Source: Bdellovibrionales bacterium RIFOXYD1_FULL_55_31
GTDB taxonomy: Bacteria; Bdellovibrionota; UBA1018
Direction: 5' to 3'
Length of the DNA stretch: 35,904 nt
Assembly (NCBI GenBank): GCA_001770175.1
Contig: MEQK01000086.1
Location: 65,521 to 101,424 of the forward strand
Part shown: positions 25,606 through 34,276 of the stretch, one piece after another
Layout: every line of letters begins with the position of its first letter
Position numbering within the stretch: the first letter of the stretch is position 1
Notes under the pieces: model-generated
The model's database searches: none
Seen by the model: the letters and a program-made list of their open reading frames with translations, nothing else
What the model was told of the DNA's origin: nothing
Position numbers and translations under genes: made by a program

Positions 25606-27681
25606 CTAGTTGCGGAGGCGATTGCCGAGCCAGATCGTCTCGAATCTGCCAAGCTGGATGCTCGCTTTGCCATTCCGGAGTTCCAGGATCTGTTCCTTAC
25701 CCGTCAAATAGTCACTCAGATGAATGCTGTTTTGAATCGCGAGTTCTGGAAAGGGTGTGAGGTCCAGCGTAACGGTAGTGGGTCTGTCGTTCAGATGGTG
25801 CACGACCAGTACCGTTTCGCCACTGAGTGAGTGCTCGCGGCCATAGCTCAGCACGTCCTCGCAATCATTCGTTATGCGCAGAATTCGTCCCCGCCGCAGA
25901 GCCAGGCTCGAACGCCGAACGACAATCATTGTGTGAAGGTGATCGAAGGTGCTCGAGGCGAGAAGCGGTCCTTTGTGCATAGCCGCTGATTCGAATGCAT
26001 CGCGTGGAATCGGTCCGCGCCCGAGGTCACGCGTATCGAACGTGCTCAGGGCTTCAATTCCGAATTTGCCAAAGTACTCTGCGCGAAGCCGTGCCTCTGC
26101 CTGAACAAATGTTACGTTGTTCCCGGCCGCGATCTCGTCACCATAGTAGAGCACCGGCATTCCGTCCTGACTCATAAGGAACGAATAGGCTAGGCGGATT
26201 CGGTCAATGTCATTACCCAAAAACTCGGCAGCTCTGCCAGCCACGCCGTTTCCATCCCTGAACGACGCGCCTCTTCCTTCTCGGAAAATGCTTTGAAGTA
26301 CGGGTTTATGCGCCTCAGGAAGCATTTCCAGCGTGAGTTCATCGTGGACTCTCAAAAAGTTCGCCCAGATCGCGTTATGAGGCAGGGGCAGGGTTTCGAG
26401 GCGGCTTAGGAATTCTTCATAATAACGTTTGTTGCCGCTGATCAGGGTAAGCCACGAGGCGGTCATTCCTTCGAACTGATAGGCAATCTGTGATTCGCTC
26501 GGGGTCTCGATGAGTTTGGATGCGAGTGGGAGCTTCACTTCGGTGCGCGCGCTCCGGCCGAAGTACCGGACGATATCATCAAGCTTCTGACACGCCTCGA
26601 CCTTGAGGCGCGAGGCGGGCGCGATGTGTTTGAGAAAGTGGCTCAGGAGTTCGACGACCAGGTGTGTGCGGGCGTGATTTTCGGCCCTTTTGTCCAGGAA
26701 CGGAATGGCGTCCAGGCGAAAGACATCGATGCCTTTGTTTGCCCAATGAGCAAGCAATCCATAGGCTTCCTTGAGTACCTGCGGATTTCGATAATTCAGA
26801 TCCAGCTGAAAGGGATAAAACGTGTGATAGATCCAGAGCTTTCGCCCATCCGAAAGCTTGACCTCGCGGTAATGGCAATCGGCGATTTCCGGAAAAATCA
26901 AACGGCGATGCACCTCGTGTGAGGCTCCGCCCTCATCCATCTCTTTATAGACGACGACCTTTCCAGCGGATGATTCATAGCGCCGAAGAATGGCCGGCGC
27001 ATTCTCCCGGGTGATGAAGCACTCGCGAAACCTGTCATCGCCGTTCAGTAATGCTTGGAACCAGGGATGCTGATCAGATACGTGGTTCAGCACCAGATCC
27101 ATCTTGACCTTCATGGCATTTTTCTTGGCCTCGCGAAGAAAATGCTCGAAAGCCTCCGTTCCTCCGAGACGGGGTTCGACGTTCAGGAAATCCATCACAT
27201 CGAACCCGCCGTCGAGGCCCGCGGAACGCAAGAAAGGCAGTGGATAGAGTTGATCAACACCGAGGCCTTTCAGGTATGGGATCATCCGTGCGGCGGTTTC
27301 GAACGTGCCGGTTTTTCCATCCACGCCGAATTGATCAGGGTAGAACATGTATTCGACCGTGTCTTTCGGCCACTGGGCTTCGATGGAAAGATCGAGTTCC
27401 TGTAGCTCGGGTGGACGAGTCGTTCGGGCCTTCAATACCGCTTCTTCAAAATCGAGGATGGCCTTTCCGATCACCCGGGGATCCCTTGTTTGAAGAATTG
27501 AACCGAGGGTGGAGACCAGATGTGTTCTCGTCAAATGCTCAACGGGGACGAGTCCTTCGAGCTCAGAAGGGTACGAGAGAAGAAAGTCGGTGCCGTACTG
27601 GCTCAGCTCTTCCATGACTCGCTTCAAAATGTCGGGAGAACTTGAAAAATAGTCTGTTAAGTCTTCCACGGGCGCCCCCAA
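25606..27681 (-). CDS. GH13 alpha-amylase family enzyme, trehalose-synthase (TreS)-like
   Basis: 'DLVLNHVSDQHPWFQ', 'GIDVFRLDAIPFL', 'KVEACQKLDDIVRYFG', 'FLRVHDELTLEML' correspond to GH13 regions I-IV and are closest to TreS text known to me. Confidence 0.85.
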   Translation of the reverse strand: MGAPVEDLTDYFSSSPDILKRVMEELSQYGTDFLLSYPSELEGLVPVEHLTRTHLVSTLGSILQTRDPRVIGKAILDFEEAVLKARTTRPPELQELDLSIEAQWPKDTVEYMFYPDQFGVDGKTGTFETAARMIPYLKGLGVDQLYPLPFLRSAGLDGGFDVMDFLNVEPRLGGTEAFEHFLREAKKNAMKVKMDLVLNHVSDQHPWFQALLNGDDRFRECFITRENAPAILRRYESSAGKVVVYKEMDEGGASHEVHRRLIFPEIADCHYREVKLSDGRKLWIYHTFYPFQLDLNYRNPQVLKEAYGLLAHWANKGIDVFRLDAIPFLDKRAENHARTHLVVELLSHFLKHIAPASRLKVEACQKLDDIVRYFGRSARTEVKLPLASKLIETPSESQIAYQFEGMTASWLTLISGNKRYYEEFLSRLETLPLPHNAIWANFLRVHDELTLEMLPEAHKPVLQSIFREGRGASFRDGNGVAGRAAEFLGNDIDRIRLAYSFLMSQDGMPVLYYGDEIAAGNNVTFVQAEARLRAEYFGKFGIEALSTFDTRDLGRGPIPRDAFESAAMHKGPLLASSTFDHLHTMIVVRRSSLALRRGRILRITNDCEDVLSYGREHSLSGETVLVVHHLNDRPTTVTLDLTPFPELAIQNSIHLSDYLTGKEQILELRNGKASIQLGRFETIWLGNRLRN

Positions 27682-27846
27682 GGGATGTGGCCGATTTTCT
27701 GTGTAAAATACGTCGTATGCGGATTAGGCGTGATATTGACAAATCCAGGTACGCGCTTCAAGGCGAGATCCGGGTCCTGAGCATTTTTATAAGGCCGGCT
27801 GTTTGGAGGCGAACCTTATTGTCTTCCGTTAGGCAATCCTTCGGCC

Positions 27847-27852
27847 TATAAT
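27847..27852 (+). promoter_or_regulatory. Candidate -10 element (TATAAT) upstream of EamA-family gene
   Basis: Exact TATAAT 60 bp upstream of ATG 27912; no convincing -35 at 16-18 bp spacing. Confidence 0.25.
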
Positions 27853-27886
27853 CGGGTGCGTTGTTCCACCAAAAATATCTTGCGGA

Positions 27887-27908
27887 GAGTACGGAGTATA
27901 CGGGAGTA
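27887..27908 (+). repeat. Three spaced GAGTA repeats around the ribosome-binding site
   Basis: GAGTA at 27887-27891, 27894-27898, 27904-27908; last two in context GGAGTATA/GGGAGTATA, immediately before ATG 27912. Confidence 0.7.
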
Positions 27909-27911
27909 TAA

Positions 27912-28820
27912 ATGCGTTTGGCTCTGATCTTGTTTTTCGCTGTCTTCTGTGCTTCGACATCCGGTATCTGGATCAAGTTGGCAACCGCTGAACCGGGTGT
28001 GGTCGCCTTCTATCGTTCCTTCTTCGCTTTTCTGATCTTCTCGCCGGCAGTCGTTTCAGGATTGAAACGAGGCCACATGAGCTTCCGCCAAATCGGCTGG
28101 AGTCTGGCGGCCGGCTTTGTTTTTGGATTTCACATCCTGATCTGGATCATGGCCGTTCGCCAGACGACGCTGGCCAATGCCGCGCTATGTTTTGCCGTGA
28201 ATCCCGTCGTCACCGCGGTATTCGGGCACTTTTTCTTTGACGAGCGTTCGGACCGGACTCTCTGGCTCTCGATCGGTCTGGGCATTCTCGGCATCGCGGC
28301 CATCGGGGGAGTGGATGTTTCGCTTTCGCCTCAATATCTGAAAGGCGACCTGCTGGCTCTCCTTTCCGGAATCGTGTTCACGTTTTATCTGCTGATCGGG
28401 AAGAAAATGCGGCGTGACGCTGATTCCGCTTCCAACAGACACTACATGGGCCTTCTGTATTTCGGTTCGGCTTTGGTGACCGGAATCATCGGTCTGAGCA
28501 ATGGCGCGGAATTTTCGGGTCTCAGTCAGAAGACATGGCTCGCGCTCGCCGGATTGACGGTATTCCCGACGATCCTCGGTCACGGCACTTTCAATTACCT
28601 GGTAAAGTTCCTGCCCGCCTCGGTTGTTTCGGCGGGAACTCTTGCCGAACCGCTCTTTGCCGGGTTCATGGCTTTTCTGCTGTTTGGAGAAGGTGTTACC
28701 GCGGGGACCATCACAGGTTACATCCTTATTACGACCAGCATCGGGTGTCTGACATGGTCGCTGGAGCGAGCGCGATCCTTAAGAATTCAAAAAGCAGGTA
28801 TGTCGGTCGGGCTTTCATGA
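27912..28820 (+). CDS. DMT superfamily (EamA) transporter
   Basis: About ten TM segments; 'SGIWIKLATAEPGVVAFYRSFFAFLIF', 'TLANAALCFAVNPVVTAVFGHFFFDE', 'LPASVVSAGTLAEPLFAGFMAFLLFGE'. Confidence 0.92.
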   Translation: MRLALILFFAVFCASTSGIWIKLATAEPGVVAFYRSFFAFLIFSPAVVSGLKRGHMSFRQIGWSLAAGFVFGFHILIWIMAVRQTTLANAALCFAVNPVVTAVFGHFFFDERSDRTLWLSIGLGILGIAAIGGVDVSLSPQYLKGDLLALLSGIVFTFYLLIGKKMRRDADSASNRHYMGLLYFGSALVTGIIGLSNGAEFSGLSQKTWLALAGLTVFPTILGHGTFNYLVKFLPASVVSAGTLAEPLFAGFMAFLLFGEGVTAGTITGYILITTSIGCLTWSLERARSLRIQKAGMSVGLS

Positions 28821-29951
28821 AGCTCGTTTTCGAAGTTTTTCCTCTGTGGTCTCCCTGTCCCGGAGCGTTTCTCTCGATCTTCGCACGACGATCGGCCAGA
28901 TCTGAAGTAGCGCTGTCAGAGCCGTTATCAAAATCGGTCCGAAGAATACCCCCATGATCCCGAAAAATTGGAGGCCTCCAAAGATCGCGACCAGACTGAC
29001 CAAAGGATGAATAGAACTGCGTCCCTTTAGGACGAGCGGGCGTACGAAGTTGTCGATGATTCCGGCGAAGACTCCCACACCGAGCATCACTACGAGTTTG
29101 AGCCAGGCGCTTTGGACATACAGATAGATTACCCCGGCTACCCAGATCGGAGTGGTTCCGAGCATGGGGATCCATGCGAACAGGAAGGTCGCAGCACCCG
29201 CGAGAAAGGCGCCTGGGACGCCCAGAGCGATGAAGCCGATGACGAGCACCGCGGCCTGGGCGGCCGCGGCGGCAAGCGTGGCCCAGATCACCGAAACCGT
29301 TGTATTCTGGAACGCTCGTGTCAGTTCTGTTTGGACGACAGGGTCAAGCGGCACTCTCGTCTTCAGCCAGTTCAGGAAAGTTCGTCCGTCCAAGAGAAAG
29401 AAGAAGCACGCGAGGCCCGACAGAGCCGCCTGCAGCAGGATAACAGGGAGCTTCGCGGCTAACAGCACGACCCACCCGCTCGCCATTCTGAACCCGCTTT
29501 GAAGCGCCGCGCGGAGTTGCCTCTCAATGTTTGCCGGGTCACCGATCATGGATCGTAACGGAGGCCAGCGGCTCAGTTCCTCGAAAATCGACTGAAAGGA
29601 TAATTTCTGTTCCGAGAGACTCTCTCCGATGGCGGTTGCCTGCTTGACGGCGAGCAGAATAAGAAGCGAAAAAGGGCCGACGATCAGGAGGAAGACAGCA
29701 AGCGTCACGATTGTTCCCGTCCACTTCCTTCCGAAGCCTGATTTGACGAGCCTGTCAAAGACGGGAATCGAGAGGTTCGCGAATATCGCACCGCTGAGCA
29801 CTGCCAGCAAATAGGGAGCGACCATTCTGAACGTGACGACCAGTACCAGAGTCAGAAGAATGACGAATAGCGTGACTGATATTCTGTTCGACGGTTCCAG
29901 TTCGCGTTCGTTTTGTGTCACATGTGCGAAACTGCAATTTCTGAGCTGCAC
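28815..29951 (-). CDS. AI-2E family transporter (PerM-like permease)
   Basis: 'PYLLAVLSGAIFANLSIPVFDRLVKSGFGRKWTGTIVTLAVFLLIVGP' and 'GVPGAFLAGAATFLFAWIPMLGTTPIWVAGVIYL...GVGVFAGIIDNFVRPLVLKGRSSIHPLVSLVAIFGGLQFFGIMGVFFGPIL'. Confidence 0.93.
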   Translation of the reverse strand: MQLRNCSFAHVTQNERELEPSNRISVTLFVILLTLVLVVTFRMVAPYLLAVLSGAIFANLSIPVFDRLVKSGFGRKWTGTIVTLAVFLLIVGPFSLLILLAVKQATAIGESLSEQKLSFQSIFEELSRWPPLRSMIGDPANIERQLRAALQSGFRMASGWVVLLAAKLPVILLQAALSGLACFFFLLDGRTFLNWLKTRVPLDPVVQTELTRAFQNTTVSVIWATLAAAAAQAAVLVIGFIALGVPGAFLAGAATFLFAWIPMLGTTPIWVAGVIYLYVQSAWLKLVVMLGVGVFAGIIDNFVRPLVLKGRSSIHPLVSLVAIFGGLQFFGIMGVFFGPILITALTALLQIWPIVVRRSRETLRDRETTEEKLRKRAS

Positions 29952-29953
29952 GC

Positions 29954-32617
29954 TTACCTTGAATAAAGAAGGTTCTTCCGGATGAGTAGCTTTTCGAGTT
30001 CAACCGCCCAGAAGACGGAAGTTGAAATGACGAGGCAAATCGCGAGTTCCTGCGCAGTGAGGGGCTGTGTCTTGAGTAGATCATTGAGAAACGGCACATA
30101 GATCGTGGCCAGTTGAAGCATGAGCGTAGAAATCACCGTAAGAAGCAGGGGACGGTTCGAAAGAATTCCGATTCTGAACAGAGACTCGCGTTCCGAACGT
30201 ATGGCCAGGACGTGGCCCATTTGCGAAATGGATAAAACGGTGAATACCATCGTTTGCCAGTGGTCGTTTCCCCGTCCGATACCCCATGCTTCGGTCCAAA
30301 GTGAAATCGCCCCGATCAGAAGCCCGACGAAAATAACGTGCTGCCAAAGCCCGTCCGCGAAGATGCTTGAGTGGATGGGTCTGGGAGGTTTTTTCATGAT
30401 CCGTGATTCGGCTGGCTCAACGGCTAGCGCGAGACCGGGGAGTCCGTCGGTGATCAGATTGACCCAAAGGATCTGAATCGCGACGAGCGGGATCGGCAAT
30501 CCAATGAAAGGAGCGAGAACCAGGGCCCAAAGCTCTCCGGAATTGCCGGTCATCGCATAGCGAACAAACTTTCGAATATTGTCATAGATGCGGCGTCCCT
30601 CTCCCACGGCCACGACAATGGTCGCGAAATTGTCGTCGAGAAGCACGAGGTGCGACGCTTCGCGCGCTACATCGGTTCCTTGCTTTCCCATGGCGACGCC
30701 GATATCAGCCTTTTTCAGCGCCGGAGCGTCGTTAACTCCGTCTCCGGTCATCGCGACGACTTCTCCCCGTTTTTGTAGAGCCGTAACGATTCTGATCTTT
30801 TGCGCCGGATTCATTCGAGCATAAACTCTCAGTTTTTCGACGCGATTCTCGAGTTCGGCATCGGGGAGTTTTGCCAATTCCGTACCTGATATGATGGATT
30901 GTTCGCCGTGAGCGATCGCGAGCTGGCGCGCGATCGCGTGAGCTGTGATCACGTGGTCGCCGGTAATCATGATCGGCGTTACCCCGGCATCCAGACACGC
31001 ACGCACCGACGTGGCGGCTTCAGGCCGTGGCGGATCGGCAATTCCCGTCAGGCCCAGAAATGTCAGATCAGTCTCAACGAGGTCCGGCGTGACCCGGTCG
31101 ACGGGATTCTTGAGCTTACGGTAGGCGAGTGCGAGGACTCGCAGTCCTTGAAATGCCATTCGTTTCGCGGCTTCTTGGAGTTGAGCCTTGTCAATCAAAA
31201 CCTCACCGGTCGAAAGGAGCAGCTTTTCGCATTTATTGATGATGGACTCAGGAGATCCTTTGCAGAAAACGGTCACGCCATCTTCATCGCGGTGAAGAGT
31301 TGACATCGCCTGACGGTCGGAATCGAAAGGAAGTTCGGCAATTCTGGGAAGCTCCTCTGAAAGTCGGCGTTTCTCGAAACCACGATGTTCGGCCAGGGCA
31401 AGAAGGGCCACTTCACTGGGGTCACCCGTGACTGATCCGTCGGGGGCCAGGGAAGCATCGTTACTCAAGGCCATCGCTTCGAATATGCGATTCAGTTTCG
31501 GGCTGACGGAAGCTAAGCTGTCATCAGCTGCTATGGTTCGCCCGTCCGTGAAGAGTTCTTTCACTTGCATCCGATTCCGCGTTAACGTTCCGGTTTTGTC
31601 CGTACAGATGTGTGTCACGGATCCCAAGGTTTCGACGGCCGGCAACGAGCGAACGAGGGCCTGGTGTTTCGCCATTCTGCGGGCACCGAGCGCGAGGCCG
31701 ATCGTGACTACGGCCGGGAGCGATTCGGGGATGGCCGCGACGGCGATACTGATTGCCGTGATGAACATCTTCAGGATTTCTTCACCACGCAATACGCCCG
31801 CTCCGAAGAGAACGACGCAAATTCCGAGAACCGCGATTGAGAGCCGCCGACCGAGATGATCGAGACGGCGCTGCAATGGGGTTCGCACCTGTCCCTGGAT
31901 CGATCCGCTCGTGAGGAGGGAGGCGATTTTTCCCAGTTCGGAGTGCATCCCGGTGGCGATTGCGATCCCCTTCGCCCGCCCGCTGAGCGCGATCGTGCCC
32001 TGATAAGCCAGATTGATTCGATCACCGAGCGCTGAATGAGGGTCGGTGAGAATGGCGGTTTGCTTTTCGGCGGGCACGGATTCACCGGTCAGGGCGGATT
32101 CGTCGAATTTCGCCTGAATGGCCTCGATGAGGCGGAGATCGGCCGGAATCTTGTTCCCCGCTTCGATGAGCACCAGGTCACCGGGTACGAGCGAGATTGC
32201 CGGAACCATTCGCGGTGTTGCGTCTCGAATTACCCGGCATTCGGGGGTCGCCATGGAACGCAGCGCTTGAATGGCCTGTTCCGCTTTGTACTGCTGGAAT
32301 GTCCCCATTGCGGCATTCAGAAGTACGATCAAGAGGATCACGACGGAATCTTTCAAATCTCCGACCGCCCCGGAAATGATCGCCGCGCCGATCAGGACGA
32401 TGATCATGAAATCGCTGAGATGTTCGGCGAAGATGCGCATCCGGCTACGGTGCTGTTGCTCCCGGATCGTGTTTGATCCGTACCGTTTCAGACGACGCGT
32501 CGCTTCGGACGAGGAGAGACCCGAACGGAGGTCAACGGAGAGCTCTTTGGCGATGGACTCAGGATCAAGAAGATGCCACGTGGGGGTGGGTTTTTCTTGG
32601 GTCAGGCCGGGCATCAC
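29954..32617 (-). CDS. Cation-translocating P-type ATPase (Ca2+/PMR1-like, P2)
   Basis: 'CTDKTGTLTRNRMQV', 'FDESALTGESVPAEK', 'AIPESLPAVVTI', 'TGDGVNDAPALKKADIGVAMGKQGTDVARE'. Confidence 0.96.
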   Translation of the reverse strand: MMPGLTQEKPTPTWHLLDPESIAKELSVDLRSGLSSSEATRRLKRYGSNTIREQQHRSRMRIFAEHLSDFMIIVLIGAAIISGAVGDLKDSVVILLIVLLNAAMGTFQQYKAEQAIQALRSMATPECRVIRDATPRMVPAISLVPGDLVLIEAGNKIPADLRLIEAIQAKFDESALTGESVPAEKQTAILTDPHSALGDRINLAYQGTIALSGRAKGIAIATGMHSELGKIASLLTSGSIQGQVRTPLQRRLDHLGRRLSIAVLGICVVLFGAGVLRGEEILKMFITAISIAVAAIPESLPAVVTIGLALGARRMAKHQALVRSLPAVETLGSVTHICTDKTGTLTRNRMQVKELFTDGRTIAADDSLASVSPKLNRIFEAMALSNDASLAPDGSVTGDPSEVALLALAEHRGFEKRRLSEELPRIAELPFDSDRQAMSTLHRDEDGVTVFCKGSPESIINKCEKLLLSTGEVLIDKAQLQEAAKRMAFQGLRVLALAYRKLKNPVDRVTPDLVETDLTFLGLTGIADPPRPEAATSVRACLDAGVTPIMITGDHVITAHAIARQLAIAHGEQSIISGTELAKLPDAELENRVEKLRVYARMNPAQKIRIVTALQKRGEVVAMTGDGVNDAPALKKADIGVAMGKQGTDVAREASHLVLLDDNFATIVVAVGEGRRIYDNIRKFVRYAMTGNSGELWALVLAPFIGLPIPLVAIQILWVNLITDGLPGLALAVEPAESRIMKKPPRPIHSSIFADGLWQHVIFVGLLIGAISLWTEAWGIGRGNDHWQTMVFTVLSISQMGHVLAIRSERESLFRIGILSNRPLLLTVISTLMLQLATIYVPFLNDLLKTQPLTAQELAICLVISTSVFWAVELEKLLIRKNLLYSR

Positions 32618-32639
32618 GATTCAGGGTTCAAGAATGGAA

Positions 32640-32668
32640 CCACGCGACGGGAATGTCGCGGGTAGTGG
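32640..32668. other. Inverted repeat / imperfect hairpin in intergenic region
   Basis: CCACGCGAC (32640-32648) - GGGAAT - GTCGC (32655-32659) - GGGTA - GTGG (32665-32668); no adjacent T-tract on either strand. Confidence 0.4.
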
Positions 32669-32690
32669 AAATCTTAGGCTGACGGCTTAG

Positions 32691-34196
32691 TTATAGAAGT
32701 TCCTGCAGCGCGCGAACGAGGCAGTGAGTGCCGCGTGGTGCCTGGACCTTGAGATGAGAGCCAGGAACCCGGTGCTGAATCTGTAAACCCGGATTTCCGT
32801 GTGCGTCGAAGCCGATATCCAGATCCGCCACATACACATTGCGATTGAACTTATTCAGCGTATCCCAATCCAGAGTTGAGTAGTTTTCTCCGGGGAGAAT
32901 ATCCTTATCAGTCGCGTGAAAAGTGATTTTCCAGCGACCCTGTTCGTCCTGAAAGGCGTGGGCTCGGGCAGGGCCCCAGGAGAGTCGATAGGTTTTGCGG
33001 ATTTCGTCGCCGATATCCAGGAGGTCACGCCCATCCGGCTTCATAAGCGGTTTGAACGGTCCCTTCATCGTGTCACTGATCAGAACGTGGATGCCATAGC
33101 GGTCGGTCGAAAAGTCTCCACCGCTGACCAGCATGAAATACTGTCGCTGTCCGGAAACGGGGTTATCAAATGCCGTTACTCGGGGGCCTTCCATCAGGAT
33201 GCTGCTCTCCGCCGGAGTTGGGCCATCAGTCCGGACGAGAGAGGGAAAGGGCTTCGTCTCGTCAATATGGAACATCTTGATTTCGCTGGCATCGTCGGCG
33301 GCCTTGAATGGAGAAATCATTTCGCGGCAGAAAGGTTCCGTGACGGGCATGCCCATTCCGGTCAGACGGGAAATCATTTCATAACAAACCACGGGGCGTC
33401 CGCCGCGTTTACTGAATTCACCCGGCTTGCTGAGGATGAGATTGCCCCGTCCGTCGGTAATGACATGGCGTCCATAAGTGTGCCCGAGCCAACTTGTAGT
33501 GGACATGGTCGCTTCGCCAAAGAGCGGTTTAGGCAACTGGATCAGCTTGCCGTCTCGACTCTTCACGAATGCATAGGAGCGGCGTGCCTTATTGTCCGCT
33601 GGAAAACGGGCGTACTTTCGGTCACCCGTCGGGTTGATTACGCCGCCGTAAAAGACATCGAGAACGCCGTCCTCGAGAAAACTCTGGATTTTCGTTCCAT
33701 CATCAAGGTGGATGTCGATGTCATTTCCGTTCCGGATGATCTCTTTTATTCCGGATTCTTCCTTCGGAAATTCTTTGAAAAAGTTTGTCTTCTCATCCAA
33801 GGAAAATTTGTATTTATTGACGTCCCAAATGGCTTCTTGCCCGCGAAGCGCGGTTTTCCCGTCGGAATAGTAGAATGGAAGCTCTTCCACTCTGTATTTT
33901 CCACCGCGCAGGAAGTCGTCCATCGATTTGAAGATGAGGACGCGTTTTCCGGTACCGTAAACTGTTACGCTGCCGTCCGGGCGAATGCGAACGAACGGGT
34001 CGGCCGTCGGAACCATGTAGCGCTTATCCTGTCCGACTCGAAGCCACTTGCCCGTGACTTGTTTGAGGTTGGCAAAGGGATGCAGCTTTTTCGCAGCGTG
34101 CTTGATGTCGAGTTTCTCATTGGCGCTCGTCGAGAACCCGAGTGCGATGGAAGCGGCAATAGTGATGGTCACGATGTTCCGAAAAACTCGCATCAC
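32691..34196 (-). CDS. Secreted protein with GH43-like five-bladed propeller features
   Basis: Signal peptide 'TIAASIALGFSTSA'; 'SSILMEGPRVTAFDNPVSGQRQYFMLVSGGDFSTDRYGIHVLISDTMKGPFKPL' and 'GPARAHAFQDEQGRWKITFHATD' look like GH43 blades. Confidence 0.55.
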   Translation of the reverse strand: MMRVFRNIVTITIAASIALGFSTSANEKLDIKHAAKKLHPFANLKQVTGKWLRVGQDKRYMVPTADPFVRIRPDGSVTVYGTGKRVLIFKSMDDFLRGGKYRVEELPFYYSDGKTALRGQEAIWDVNKYKFSLDEKTNFFKEFPKEESGIKEIIRNGNDIDIHLDDGTKIQSFLEDGVLDVFYGGVINPTGDRKYARFPADNKARRSYAFVKSRDGKLIQLPKPLFGEATMSTTSWLGHTYGRHVITDGRGNLILSKPGEFSKRGGRPVVCYEMISRLTGMGMPVTEPFCREMISPFKAADDASEIKMFHIDETKPFPSLVRTDGPTPAESSILMEGPRVTAFDNPVSGQRQYFMLVSGGDFSTDRYGIHVLISDTMKGPFKPLMKPDGRDLLDIGDEIRKTYRLSWGPARAHAFQDEQGRWKITFHATDKDILPGENYSTLDWDTLNKFNRNVYVADLDIGFDAHGNPGLQIQHRVPGSHLKVQAPRGTHCLVRALQELL

Positions 34197-34276
34197 ATTC
34201 TATTCGGAGCATTGATTAAATTCCTTTATTACTAAAGCGCCTTAGTTGAGTCGTGGCCTTGACCGATAAGGAGTAG

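Noticed and set aside
32640-32668. Rho-independent terminator between P-type ATPase and GH43-like genes
   Set aside because: An imperfect hairpin exists, but no T-tract follows on either strand.
32916-34235. 439-aa + strand ORF antisense to the GH43-like gene
   Set aside because: The minus-strand ORF has a signal peptide and coherent domain sequence; the + ORF reads as unstructured antisense translation.
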